Part shown: one piece after another, positions 43,987 through 53,020 of the stretch
Layout: each line of letters opens with the position of its first letter
Position numbering within the stretch: the first letter of the stretch is position 1
Assembly (NCBI GenBank): GCA_014208095.1
Contig: JACHMT010000001.1
Span: 496,001-560,000 of the forward strand
Reading direction: 5' to 3'
Length of the DNA: 64,000 nt
From: Actinospineispora eucalypti
Lineage (GTDB): Bacteria > Actinomycetota > Actinomycetes > Mycobacteriales > Pseudonocardiaceae
Program-made: the position numbers and the translations under genes
The notes under the pieces: model-generated
Seen by the model: only the letters and a program-made list of their open reading frames with translations
Databases searched by the model: none
What the model was told of the DNA's origin: nothing

Positions 43987-44468
43987 GAGGTGAGGTGTTC
44001 GGTGGCTTCGTGGCCGGCTTCGGTCATCCGGCGCAGGAAGCCGGCGAGCAGCTCCAGCTCGGCCGGCGAGTAGTCGGCGCAGATCCGGTCCATCGCCGCG
44101 CTCATCCCGGCGTAGAGGCCGAACAGTTCGTGGTTGCGGTCCGGCAGCGCGCGCACGGTGACCGTGCGGCGGTCGGTGTCCGGGTCGCCGTCGGCCGGTC
44201 GGTCGCGGGTGATCCAGCCGCCGCGCTGCAGCCGGTCCAGGATGCCGGTCAGGGTGGCCGGGTGCACACCGGCCCGGCGGGCCAGTGCGCTGGGGCTGAG
44301 CGGGCCGTGCATGGCGACCAGCTCGAGGCAGTCCAGGTCCAGGTTCTTGATGGTGAGACGCCCACTGACCTGCTGGTTCAGCAGGGACAGCTGGTTGCGC
44401 AGACCGCGCATGGCGGTCTTGATCTCCGTGGTGAGCCGCCGTCGGCGCCGGGCTTCAACAACGTCCAT
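43980..44468 (-). CDS. MarR-family regulator
   Basis: A winged-helix regulator of 162 residues. The recognition region is LSPSALARRAGVHPATLTGILDRLQRGGWITR, followed by the wing DGDPDTDRRTVTVRALP, the classical MarR pattern. The N- and C-terminal helices form the dimer interface. The ATG at 44468 (MDVVEARRR) has AGAGGAAAA before it and was preferred over one six codons upstream. It is divergent from the DoxX-like gene, with palindromic sites between them, so it probably represses that gene and itself. Confidence 0.92.
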   Translation of the reverse strand: MDVVEARRRRRLTTEIKTAMRGLRNQLSLLNQQVSGRLTIKNLDLDCLELVAMHGPLSPSALARRAGVHPATLTGILDRLQRGGWITRDRPADGDPDTDRRTVTVRALPDRNHELFGLYAGMSAAMDRICADYSPAELELLAGFLRRMTEAGHEATEHLTSG

Positions 44469-44490
44469 TTTTCCTCTCGAACACATATAG

Positions 44491-44503
44491 TATGAAACTC
44501 ATA
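44491..44503. promoter_or_regulatory. MarR operator candidate
   Basis: TATGAAACTCATA is a perfect 5-3-5 palindrome in the 70-bp divergent promoter region between marR and the DoxX-like gene. A second dyad, CGATGCACATCG, lies at 44511-44522. Both overlap the likely promoters. Confidence 0.55.
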
Positions 44504-44538
44504 AGATCTGCGATGCACATCGTATGAGGGAGAGTGTC

Positions 44539-44895
44539 ATGTTCGTTGCTTACCTGGTGGTCACCGGCCTCGCCATCGCGGCCAACGCGTTCTCCGCGAC
44601 CTGCGACTTCATCAAGCTGGAGCGGATCACCGTGGCCATGGACCAGGCCGGCGTCCCGCGCGGGTTGCTGCCCGTGCTCGGGTTGCTCAAGGCGGCCGGC
44701 GCGATCGGGCTCCTGGTGGGCTTCGCGGTGCCCGTGATCGGCACGGCCGCCGCGATCGGGCTGGTCCTGTTCTTCATCCTCGCGATCCTGGCCCACGTGT
44801 GGGCCGGCGACCGTGCGTTCGGCCTGGCCGCCGGGTTCTTGGTACTGGCCGCCGGCACCCTGGCCCTGGGACTGCCCTACACCCTCTCCGCTTGA
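44539..44895 (+). CDS. DoxX-like four-helix membrane protein
   Basis: A 118-residue integral membrane protein with four hydrophobic helices (about 2-22, 42-62, 66-86, 94-112). The loop FIKLERITVAMDQAGVPRGLLPVLG resembles the DoxX-like (DUF4267/DoxX_2) family. Its function is unknown; such proteins are often under MarR or TetR control in stress responses. The ATG at 44539 has GGGAGAG before it and was chosen over an ATG five codons upstream. It is divergent from marR. Confidence 0.8.
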   Translation: MFVAYLVVTGLAIAANAFSATCDFIKLERITVAMDQAGVPRGLLPVLGLLKAAGAIGLLVGFAVPVIGTAAAIGLVLFFILAILAHVWAGDRAFGLAAGFLVLAAGTLALGLPYTLSA

Positions 44896-44984
44896 CTCGG
44901 GCCCGTGACCCGGGTCACTCTGTCGGGTGACGGTTGAGCCGTCAACGAATCGGGGCCGGTCAGCGTCGACTGGGAGGGGGCCAC

Positions 44985-46286
44985 GTGCCTGCGCGTAGCC
45001 GATGGGCAATCGTTCTCCTGATGTTGTTCATGGCCCTGAACTTTGCTGACAAGTCAGTGATCGGGCTGGCGGCGCCGCCGATGATGGCCGACCTGGGCCT
45101 GACCGCCACCGAGTACGGCACCATCGCCAGCTCGTTCTACCTGCTGTTCAGCGTCTCGGCGATCGCCTTCGGGTTCCTCGGCAACCGGTTCTCCGGGAAG
45201 TGGCTGCTGGCCGGGCTGGCCGTGGTGTGGTCGGTCGCCCAGTTGCCGGTGATGATCCCGGCGGCCGGCTTCGCGGTTCTGCTGATCACTCGGGTGCTGC
45301 TCGGCGCGGGCGAGGGGCCGGGCCTGCCGCTGGGCGTGCACAACGCGTTCACCTGGGTGCCGCCGAAGAGCCGGGGACTCACCGCCGCGCTGCTCACGGT
45401 GGGTTCGGCGCTGGGCGTGATCGTCGGGGCGCCGCTGCTCAACGCGGCGATCCACGGCCTGGGCTGGCGGTCCGCGTTCGGCATCCTGGGGTTGCTCGGG
45501 CTGATGTGGGTGGCGGCCTGGTTGCTGGTCGGCGGCGACGGGCCGTACGCCGAACGCGGCCGGCCCCCGGCCGGCGGCGAGGCCGGCATCGGGACCGGCG
45601 GCGCGGCGGCCGGCTGGCCGCCCACCTACCGCGCCATGCTGGGCACCGGCACCTGGCTGGGCACGCTGGCCTCCGGGTTCGCCGTGTACTGGGGCCTGGC
45701 GGTGGCCATCGCGTTCCTGCCGCTGTACTTCGGCAAGGTCGGCTACGGGCCGACCACGATCGGGTTCCTGGTCACCTTCCCGGCCTACCTGAGCGCGGCG
45801 GGCATGCTGCTCGGCGGCTGGCTGTCCCAGCGACTGATCAAGCGAGGGGTGTCCCGCCACCTGGCCCAGGGCATGTTCGGCGGGGCGTTCGCGGTGATCT
45901 CCGGGCTGAGCATGCTGGGCATGACCCGGTTCGACAGTCCCTGGCTGGCGCTGCCGCTGGCCGCGCTGGCCTTCGGCGTGGGCAACTCGCAAACCCCGCT
46001 GTCCCAGGCGGCGGTGGCGGACACGGTGCCGGCCCGGCGCCGGGGCGCGGTGCTCGGCCTGTGGTACGCGCTGGTCAGCACGGCCAGCATCGTCGCGCCC
46101 ACGGTCACCGGCATGCTGGTGGACGCCGCGCCCGTTCCCCTGGTCGGCTACGGCTGGGCGTTCGACCTGGCGGGCGCGATGGCGGTGGTCGGCGGGTTGA
46201 TCGCGGTCTTCGTGGTGCGCCCGGACCGGGACGCCGCCCGCATCGGCGGCGACGCCCCGGCCCGCGAACCCGCTCAGGCCGCGTAG
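44985..46286 (+). CDS. MFS transporter, anion:cation symporter-like
   Basis: A 433-residue permease with twelve predicted helices. It has NFADKSVIGLAAPPMMADLGL at TM1, and GNRFSGKWLL in the TM2-TM3 loop. Later segments read LGAGEGPGLPLGVHNAFTWVPPKSRG, a feature of the sugar-acid/anion:cation symporter (ACS) group in which a RxxxGxxEGP-type stretch is conserved. The exact substrate is unknown. The GTG at 44985 with GGGAGGGGG upstream was preferred over the frame start at 44934. It converges on the desaturase gene. Confidence 0.88.
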   Translation: MPARSRWAIVLLMLFMALNFADKSVIGLAAPPMMADLGLTATEYGTIASSFYLLFSVSAIAFGFLGNRFSGKWLLAGLAVVWSVAQLPVMIPAAGFAVLLITRVLLGAGEGPGLPLGVHNAFTWVPPKSRGLTAALLTVGSALGVIVGAPLLNAAIHGLGWRSAFGILGLLGLMWVAAWLLVGGDGPYAERGRPPAGGEAGIGTGGAAAGWPPTYRAMLGTGTWLGTLASGFAVYWGLAVAIAFLPLYFGKVGYGPTTIGFLVTFPAYLSAAGMLLGGWLSQRLIKRGVSRHLAQGMFGGAFAVISGLSMLGMTRFDSPWLALPLAALAFGVGNSQTPLSQAAVADTVPARRRGAVLGLWYALVSTASIVAPTVTGMLVDAAPVPLVGYGWAFDLAGAMAVVGGLIAVFVVRPDRDAARIGGDAPAREPAQAA

Positions 46287-46312
46287 CCCGCTCAAGCCGC
46301 GTAGCCCGCTCA

Positions 46313-46328
46313 AGCCGCGGAGGCGGCT
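46313..46328. terminator. Short hairpin between convergent genes
   Basis: AGCCGC and GCGGCT form a 6-bp stem with loop GGAG between the MFS and desaturase genes. It is preceded by two tandem copies of GCCGCGTAGCCCGCTCAA (about 46278-46315). Too short to be a confident terminator. Confidence 0.3.
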
Positions 46329-47467
46329 CAGGCGGCGTAGTCGGCCGGCTTGCGGGACAGCCGGAACAGCTTGCGCAGCACCTGGAAGTACTGCTTTCCC
46401 AGCCGCCCGGTGGTGTACGGCAGGCCGTACTCGGTGCACAGCGCACGCACCTTCGGCGCGATCTCCGCGTACCGGTTGCTCGGGAGGTCGGGGAACAGGT
46501 GGTGCTCGATCTGGTGCGACAGGTTGCCGGTCATCAGGTGGAACAGCTTCCCGCCGGACAGGTTGGCCGAGCCCAGCAGCTGCCGCAGGTACCACTGACC
46601 CCGGGTCTCACCCTCCAGCTGGTCCTCGGTGAACACCACCGTGCCGTCGGGGAAGTGCCCGCAGAAGATCACCGCGTGCGACCAGACGTTGCGCACCGTG
46701 TTCGCGGAGAAGTTGCCCAGCAGCACCGGCAGGAAGAACGGGCCGGCCAGCGCGGGGAACAGCAGGTAGTCCTTCAGCAGCTGCCGGCGCGCCTTGCGGG
46801 CGATCCGGCCGAGCTGGGCCAGGAACTCGGGGAACGGCCGGTTCCCGGCGAACGCCCGCTCGTACTCCAGGTCGTGCAGCGCCACGCCCCACTGGAAGAA
46901 CAGCGACAGCAGCCCGTTGTAGACCAGGTTGCCCCGGTAGTACGGCCGCCACGGCTGCTCCTCGGTGATGCGCAGCAGCCCGTAGCCGACGTCCCGGTCC
47001 TTGCCCAGCACGTTGGTGAACGTGTGGTGGGCGTAGTTGTGCGAGTTCTTCCAGCCCTTGGCGTCGCTGACCAGGTCCCATTCCCAGGTGCTGGAGTGGA
47101 TCTTCTCGTCCTTCATCCAGTCCCACTGGCCGTGCAGCACGTTGTGGCCGATCTCCATGTTCTCCAGGATCTTGGCCACCGACAGCATCGCGGTGCCGGC
47201 CACCCAGGCCGGCGGCAGGATGCCGGCGAACAGCATCGCCCGGCCGCCGATCTCCAGGTAGCGCTGGGCCTTGATCACCCGGCGGATGTACGCGGCATCG
47301 CTGGCGCCCCGGGCGGCCAGGATCTCCTCGCGGATCGCGTCCAGCTTGCGGCCGAACTCCTCGACCTGCGCGGTGGTCAGCCCGAGCGCCTCCGGCGCGG
47401 GCGTGGACGGGACGGGCCGAATCACGATCCGCGGGTTGGTGGTCTCGCGGGTGTCCAGGACAGTCAT
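46328..47467 (-). CDS. Acyl-CoA/lipid fatty-acid desaturase
   Basis: A membrane di-iron desaturase of 379 residues. Three histidine boxes are present: HNVLH (108-112), HNYAHH (143-148) and HQIEHH (about 317-322). This third box with Gln is typical of front-end and DesA3-like enzymes. Hydrophobic pairs lie around 80-100 and 215-250. In mycobacteria DesA3 makes oleoyl-CoA with a dedicated reductase; here the reductase gene lies directly upstream, 63 bp away, with a family-C hairpin between them. The ATG at 47467 has GGAGG at proper distance. Confidence 0.94.
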   Translation of the reverse strand: MTVLDTRETTNPRIVIRPVPSTPAPEALGLTTAQVEEFGRKLDAIREEILAARGASDAAYIRRVIKAQRYLEIGGRAMLFAGILPPAWVAGTAMLSVAKILENMEIGHNVLHGQWDWMKDEKIHSSTWEWDLVSDAKGWKNSHNYAHHTFTNVLGKDRDVGYGLLRITEEQPWRPYYRGNLVYNGLLSLFFQWGVALHDLEYERAFAGNRPFPEFLAQLGRIARKARRQLLKDYLLFPALAGPFFLPVLLGNFSANTVRNVWSHAVIFCGHFPDGTVVFTEDQLEGETRGQWYLRQLLGSANLSGGKLFHLMTGNLSHQIEHHLFPDLPSNRYAEIAPKVRALCTEYGLPYTTGRLGKQYFQVLRKLFRLSRKPADYAA

Positions 47468-47478
47468 TGGAACCTCCG

Positions 47479-47514
47479 GTGTCTCCCGCGTGCGCCGAAC
47501 TGGGCGCACGCTCC
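47479..47514. repeat. Hairpin element (family C), intergenic diverged copy
   Basis: GCGTGCGCC (47488-47496) and GGCGCACGC (47503-47511) form a perfect 9-bp stem around GAACTG. The flank GTGTCTCC matches the other copies. The stem sequence differs from theirs at several positions, but each change is matched on the other arm. It lies in the 63-bp gap between reductase and desaturase. Confidence 0.85.
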
Positions 47515-47530
47515 GTACGCGCTTTCCGCG

Positions 47531-48664
47531 CTAAATTCCCAGCTCGGCCGGGCCGGCCGCGCCGTTGATGCAGGTCTGGATGAGGTCGCCGGGCTCGCCG
47601 TGCACCTGGCCGGAGCGCAGGTCACGCACCTGCCCGGCGCGCAGCGGCACCAGGCATCCGAAGCAGATGCCCATCCGGCACCCACTGGGCATGGCAAAGC
47701 CGGCCCGCTCACCCGCCTCCAACAAGCTCGCGGCCGGCCCCACCTCCACCTCCCCCGAGTCGGCGTTCTCAGCACACTGAGTCGACGTTCCTGGCCCACG
47801 GTCCGAGGCGAACCGCACCCGTCCGCCGGTACCGGCCACCCGGGGCGGCGGGGTGAAGCCCTCGGTGCGCAGCCGGTCCGGGGCGTCCGACCAGTGCGCC
47901 CGTGCGGCGTCGCGCAGCGCGGCCGGGCCGCACACGAATGCCGCGCGGTCCGCCCAGTCGGGGCAGTGCTGATCCAGTTCGGCCAGGTCGAGGCGGCCGT
48001 CCAGGGCGGTCTGCCGGATCTCGACGCGCAGCTCCGGGTGCGCGGCGGCCAGTGCCCGCAGCTCGTCGTGGAAGACCACGTCGGCGGTGCGCGGGGCGCT
48101 GTGCAGCAGCACCGTGTCGGGCATCCGGCCGCGCGCGGTGTTTCCGTCGGGCGCCAAACTGGGCGCCCGACCGAGCCCGCCGGCTCCGCCGGCGGCGAGC
48201 GTGCGCAGCATGGCCATCACCGGGGTGATCCCGCTGCCCGCCGTGATCATGAGCAGCTTGGCCGGCACCGGGTCGGGCAGCACGAACTCGCCGGCCGGCG
48301 GGTCGGCGAGGTACAGCAGGTCGCCGACCTCGGTGCCGTGCGCGAGCTTCGGCGAAACCACGCCGTCCGGCTGCGCCTGCACGGTCACTTCCAGGTCGGC
48401 GCTGCCGGGCACGCTGGTCAGCGAGTAGCTGCGCCAGTGCCGCACACCGTCCACGTCCACGCCCAGCCGCAGGAACTGCCCCGCCCGGTGCCCCGCGCCG
48501 CGGGCCGACCAGCCGCGACCGGGGCGGATGCGCAGCGTGGTGGCCCGTTCGGTCTCCCGCCGTACCGCGACCACCCGGCCGCGCGGCGCGGACCGGGACC
48601 AGAGCGGCGAGACCAGCTCGGTGAAGTCCTCCGGCAGCAGCGGGGTGGTGAGCAATCGAAGCAT
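47531..48664 (-). CDS. Ferredoxin-NAD(P) oxidoreductase for desaturase
   Basis: A 377-residue electron-transfer protein with an N-terminal FAD domain (HWRSYSLTS, the Arg-x-Tyr-Ser motif), then an NAD(P) domain (MITAGSGITPVMAMLRTL) and a C-terminal plant-type [2Fe-2S] domain. The cluster cysteines are in SGCRMGICFGC and IQTC. It would pass electrons from NAD(P)H to the desaturase encoded next, like Rv3230c-DesA3. Residues about 157-176 ([17 protein letters not shown] region) are an in-frame insertion from a family-C hairpin element within the NAD(P) domain. The ATG at 48664 was chosen; the longer frame start overlaps the divergent promoter. Confidence 0.93.
   Translation of the reverse strand: MLRLLTTPLLPEDFTELVSPLWSRSAPRGRVVAVRRETERATTLRIRPGRGWSARGAGHRAGQFLRLGVDVDGVRHWRSYSLTSVPGSADLEVTVQAQPDGVVSPKLAHGTEVGDLLYLADPPAGEFVLPDPVPAKLLMITAGSGITPVMAMLRTLAAGGAGGLGRAPSLAPDGNTARGRMPDTVLLHSAPRTADVVFHDELRALAAAHPELRVEIRQTALDGRLDLAELDQHCPDWADRAAFVCGPAALRDAARAHWSDAPDRLRTEGFTPPPRVAGTGGRVRFASDRGPGTSTQCAENADSGEVEVGPAASLLEAGERAGFAMPSGCRMGICFGCLVPLRAGQVRDLRSGQVHGEPGDLIQTCINGAAGPAELGI
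48138..48195. repeat. Hairpin element (family C) inside the reductase gene
   Basis: GTCGGGCGCC (48146-48155) and GGCGCCCGAC (48162-48171) form a perfect 10-bp stem around AAACTG. The flanks GTGTTTCC and CGAGCCCG match the Nudix copies. The orientation relative to the coding strand is the same as in the Nudix gene and opposite to gcvP. Confidence 0.92.
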
Positions 48665-48725
48665 GACATCAGGACACCACAACTTGATGTCACATGGCAA
48701 CTGAAGATCTTTGAATTCTGTGTCA

Positions 48726-48738
48726 CACAAGCATTGTG
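48726..48738. promoter_or_regulatory. Operator candidate between reductase and MerR genes
   Basis: CACAAGCATTGTG is a 5-3-5 palindrome in the 88-bp divergent spacer. A further GTGTCACAC-like dyad overlaps its left side. It is a plausible binding site for the MerR regulator encoded just downstream. Confidence 0.5.
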
Positions 48739-48752
48739 ATACGGTCTGTCAC

Positions 48753-49544
48753 ATGTCAGTCGAAGAAGTCGATGTCGAAAAGGACGCCGGCTGGCGCACG
48801 ATCGACGAGCTGGCCCAGGTCAGCGGGGTCACCGTGCGCAACATCCGCGCCTACCAGGCCCGGGGCCTGCTGCCGCCGCCCCAGGTGCGGGCCCGCACCG
48901 GCTACTACGGCCCCGGCCACGAGGCCCGGCTGGAGCTGATCCGCGAGCTGCAGGGCGAGGGCGTCAAGCTCGACACGGTCAAGAAGTTGCTGGAGACCAC
49001 GGGCGGCACCACCGAGGAGGTGGTGCGGTTCATCCGCACGGTGCGGCAGCTGTTCGCCACCGAGGAACGGCAGATCGTGCACCTGGACGAGCTGGCCGAG
49101 CGGTTCGGCGGCGCGGACGCCGACTCGGGCATCCTGCGCCGCGCGGTCAAGATGGACCTGCTCCGCGAGGTCGGCGACGACCAGTACGAGGAGGTCAGTC
49201 CCCGCTTGGTGAACGTGGCCCGGTCCATGGTGGACATGGGCATCCCGCTGAACCGTGCGCTGGACGTGGTGGAGCAGCTGCGCAAGCACGCCGACGGGAT
49301 CGCCAAGACCTACGTGGAGCTGTTCCTCGGCGAGGTGTGGCGTCCGTTCGACGACTCCGGCCGCCCGGCCGAGCGCTGGCCCCAGCTGTACGAAACTATC
49401 GGCCAGCTGCGCACCGTCTCCGGCGAGGCCATGCTCGCGGTGCTGGAGCTGGCGGTGGCGGAGCGCCTGGACGTCACGTTCGGCAAGGACATAGTGCGCA
49501 ACGTCCGCACCACCAGCTCCGCCCCCACCTCCGACCCCTCTTGA
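48753..49544 (+). CDS. MerR-family regulator (linked to desaturase operon)
   Basis: A 263-residue regulator. The MerR winged helix is at about 14-80: WRTIDELAQVSGVTVRNIRAYQARGLLPPP and a YGPGHEARLELI segment. The long C-terminal region has no cysteine pattern for metal sensing; it may bind a lipid or CoA-type ligand, by context. It is divergent from the reductase-desaturase operon and probably controls it. The ATG at 48753 lacks a clear ribosome-binding site. The TGA stop is part of the first TGATTCAG unit of the family-B repeat that follows. Confidence 0.9.
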   Translation: MSVEEVDVEKDAGWRTIDELAQVSGVTVRNIRAYQARGLLPPPQVRARTGYYGPGHEARLELIRELQGEGVKLDTVKKLLETTGGTTEEVVRFIRTVRQLFATEERQIVHLDELAERFGGADADSGILRRAVKMDLLREVGDDQYEEVSPRLVNVARSMVDMGIPLNRALDVVEQLRKHADGIAKTYVELFLGEVWRPFDDSGRPAERWPQLYETIGQLRTVSGEAMLAVLELAVAERLDVTFGKDIVRNVRTTSSAPTSDPS

Positions 49545-49658
49545 TTCAGTGCTTTCTGCAGCCTGATTCAGTCACTCCAGCAGTGAGTCACCCGGCCAAA
49601 GTGACTGAATCAGCCTGCCAATGTGACTGAATCGGCGTGCTGGAGGCACTGAATCAGT
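49542..49658. repeat. 22-bp iteron array, family B, locus 2 (inverted halves)
   Basis: Units reading TGATTCAGTGCTTTCTGCAG in the left half face units reading GTGACTGAATCAGCCTGCCA in the right half. The stop codons of both convergent neighbours are inside: MerR TGA at 49542-49544 and thioesterase TGA at 49654-49656 (minus strand). The array thus fills the whole intergenic space. Confidence 0.92.
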
Positions 49659-50061
49659 GCAGGGGCACCGGGTCGCCGAGGGCTTTGCGCAGGGCGTCGG
49701 GGATGGGGCGTTTGGTGTAGTCGGCGGTGTTGACCACTACGTAGGTCGTGCGGCCGTTGGTGGTCACCTCGTCGCCGTTGCGGCGCACCTGGAAGTCCAG
49801 CGCGAAGCTGGTGTTGCCCAGCTTGGACGGGCTGACCAGCACCTCGACCTGGTCACCCCAGCGCACCCCGGCCTTGAAGTCGATCTCCGTGCGGACCAGC
49901 TGCACGTCGAAACCCTGGGCCACCATGGCCTGGTATGCCAGGCCCCGGTCCGCGAGGAAGTACGTCATCGCCTCGTCGAACCAGGTGAGGTACCACCCGT
50001 TGAACACGACGCCCTGGGCGTCGACCTCCATGTACCGCACGTTGACCGGGAAGCTGAACAC
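49654..50061 (-). CDS. Acyl-CoA thioesterase, 4HBT/hotdog fold
   Basis: A single-hotdog-domain protein of 135 residues. The N-terminal motif RYMEVDAQGVVFNGWYLTWFDEA contains the conserved catalytic Asp of the 4-hydroxybenzoyl-CoA thioesterase (YbgC/FcbJ) type. TEIDFKAGVRWGDQVEV and FALDFQVRRNG form the central strands. It probably hydrolyses acyl-CoA; the chain specificity is unknown. Neighbouring fatty-acid genes fit that role. The stop codon is inside the family-B repeat. Confidence 0.9.
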   Translation of the reverse strand: MFSFPVNVRYMEVDAQGVVFNGWYLTWFDEAMTYFLADRGLAYQAMVAQGFDVQLVRTEIDFKAGVRWGDQVEVLVSPSKLGNTSFALDFQVRRNGDEVTTNGRTTYVVVNTADYTKRPIPDALRKALGDPVPLH

Positions 50062-50077
50062 AACCCGATCCTAATAA

Positions 50078-50830
50078 TCAGCGCCCGAGCAGGCCGCCCA
50101 ACAGTCCGCCGGCCGCCCCGCCGCCGGCCTGGTCGCCGGAGCCGGTGCCGGAGATCAAGCTCGCGGGCAGCTCTTCCGAGGGCTGCACCACGACGAACCC
50201 CTGCCCGGCGAAACTCATCGTGTAGGACTCGCCGGTGGTCCGCCCGAGCAGCGTGCCCAGGCCCAGCTGGTCGGCGCGGTGGAAGCCGGTGCGCAGCCCG
50301 GCCGACCAGCACACGGCGGCCTGCGGGTCGGCGTAGGTGGGCTGGTCCACGTTCAGCACCACCGGGGTGCCCTTGCAGGTGATGGCGATCCGGCCCCGGC
50401 CGCTGAACAGGCAGTTGAACAGCCCGGACGTGGACAGCATCCCGGCGCCCTGTACCCGGTGCAGGTCCCAGGACAGGCTCGGCTCGAAGGCCAGCACGTT
50501 GCGGCCGTTGATCGTCAGCTGGTCCTGGCCGCCCTCCAGGTCGATCACGAAAACGTCCGAGGCCAGGTCGGCGAGGAACAGGTCGCCGCGCCCGCTGACC
50601 TTCATCAGCGGGATGCCCTCGCCGGTGAGCTGCTGCTTCAGGAACTTGCCCAGACCGCCGGCGCCGAGCGCCTGGAAGTCCATCTGTCCCTGGTAGGCCA
50701 CCATGGCGCCCTGGCGAGTGATCACCTCGCCGTTCAGCGCGACCTTGAGCATCTTCGAGTTCTGCAGGGTCATCCCGGCCTGGGCGGTTGCCGCCTCGGC
50801 GTGGCTGGGGTTGAACAGGTCGCTCCGCAT
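50078..50830 (-). CDS. AIM24-family protein
   Basis: A 250-residue protein of the AIM24/DUF124 family, built of a beta-helix-like fold with repeated strands. The sequence has GEVITRQGAMVAYQGQMDF, GRGDLFLADLASDVFVIDL and GLFNCLFSGRGRIAITCKG. The C-terminus is Gly-rich (GGGAAGGLLGGLLGR). The molecular role in bacteria is unclear; yeast Aim24 affects mitochondrial membrane organisation. The start MRSDLFN at 50830 was chosen over one three codons upstream. Confidence 0.85.
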   Translation of the reverse strand: MRSDLFNPSHAEAATAQAGMTLQNSKMLKVALNGEVITRQGAMVAYQGQMDFQALGAGGLGKFLKQQLTGEGIPLMKVSGRGDLFLADLASDVFVIDLEGGQDQLTINGRNVLAFEPSLSWDLHRVQGAGMLSTSGLFNCLFSGRGRIAITCKGTPVVLNVDQPTYADPQAAVCWSAGLRTGFHRADQLGLGTLLGRTTGESYTMSFAGQGFVVVQPSEELPASLISGTGSGDQAGGGAAGGLLGGLLGR

Positions 50831-50924
50831 GGCCGTCACGATAGGACGGTGCGGGGCCGCCGCGGCAGGTTAATTCGGGCGTTGGAAAGCCGGCTGAAAG
50901 CCCTGGTAGGGCACCTGCAAGCGG

Positions 50925-51665
50925 TCAGGGCTTGTAGCGCTTGATCACCTGGCGGGTCATGGCCCGGGCGAACGCGTTCACCACGCCCTGCACGGCCAGC
51001 GGCTTCATCTGGTTGAACTGCTCGCGCAGCCGGGCGCGCTCGGCCACCGGGCGGCCGCGGTCCCGGTACGGCTGCAGGACCTGGTTCTGGAACGCCTCGA
51101 GCAGGTCGTGCACCAGCGCGTCCATGTGCTTCTCGAAGGCGTCCCGCAGCGACTGCAGGTGGGCCAGCGGGACGCCGGTGCCGATGAACACCAGCGCGGT
51201 CTCCAGCGCCTGGCTGCCGCGCATCACGATCGACCCGCCGGGGCGGAGCTCCAGCACGCCGAGGGCGTCCAGGGCCTCCAGCTCGTCCTCGGTCAGCGTG
51301 CGGCCGACGCGGCGGTTCAGCTCGAGCAGGCTCAGCTCCTCGGGCTGCTCGGCCACCCACGGCACCAGCAGCGCGCGCTGCAGGGCCAGGGCGTCGGTGT
51401 CCGCGTCGGCCGGCAGCTTGGCCAGGAACCCCTCGACCGCGGCCAGCGTGTAACCCATCGCGGTCAGTTCGGAGATCAGCTCCAGGCGGGCGATGTGCTG
51501 CGGCCCGTAAAGGCCCAGCCGGCCGCGCAGGGTGGGCGGCGGGAGCAGGCCCTTGCCCGAGTAGAAGCGGATCGTGCGGACGCTGACGCCGCTGCGACCG
51601 GACAGCTGGTCGATGGTCAGCAAGCCGGCGTCGTTGTCGGTCTGCTCGGATGCGGTGGTCGTCAC
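50925..51665 (-). CDS. MerR-family regulator (linked to fadA-fadB)
   Basis: A 246-residue MerR-type regulator with the helix-turn-helix [31 protein letters not shown] near the N-terminus, then [15 protein letters not shown] long C-terminal ligand domain lacks metal-binding cysteines. It is divergent from the fadA-fadB operon across a 115-bp spacer with a dyad inside a long promoter spacer, which is how MerR proteins act. The GTG at 51665 was chosen inside a longer frame because the homology begins there; TAGGCT eight bases upstream suggests a near-leaderless mRNA. Confidence 0.88.
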   Translation of the reverse strand: MTTTASEQTDNDAGLLTIDQLSGRSGVSVRTIRFYSGKGLLPPPTLRGRLGLYGPQHIARLELISELTAMGYTLAAVEGFLAKLPADADTDALALQRALLVPWVAEQPEELSLLELNRRVGRTLTEDELEALDALGVLELRPGGSIVMRGSQALETALVFIGTGVPLAHLQSLRDAFEKHMDALVHDLLEAFQNQVLQPYRDRGRPVAERARLREQFNQMKPLAVQGVVNAFARAMTRQVIKRYKP

Positions 51666-51688
51666 GGTGCGGCAGCCTACCCAGATAC

Positions 51689-51718
51689 TTGACCTATGTG
51701 ACAGTGCTGCTGTAGCAA
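51689..51718 (+). promoter_or_regulatory. MerR-type promoter of fadA
   Basis: TTGACC (51689-51694) and TAGCAA (51713-51718) are separated by 18 bp. The dyad ACAGTGCTGCTGT (51701-51713) lies within that spacer, where MerR-family activators bind. The transcript would have a leader of about 55 nt ending with GGGAGAGG before the fadA ATG. Confidence 0.5.
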
Positions 51719-51780
51719 AGATGGAACAAATGTGTTGCAGCCCGATACTAGCCCGATGCCCTACCGGGAGAGGTACTTCC

Positions 51781-53013
<1,233 letters not shown>

Positions 53014-53020
53014 GTCACCG

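Noticed and set aside
45200..48739. 1179-codon open frame on the plus strand
   Set aside because: It lies opposite or out of frame with the MFS gene, the desaturase and the reductase, all with clear catalytic motifs. High-GC DNA gives long antisense frames, and its composition (Arg/Gly/His/Val-rich) is that of a shadow.
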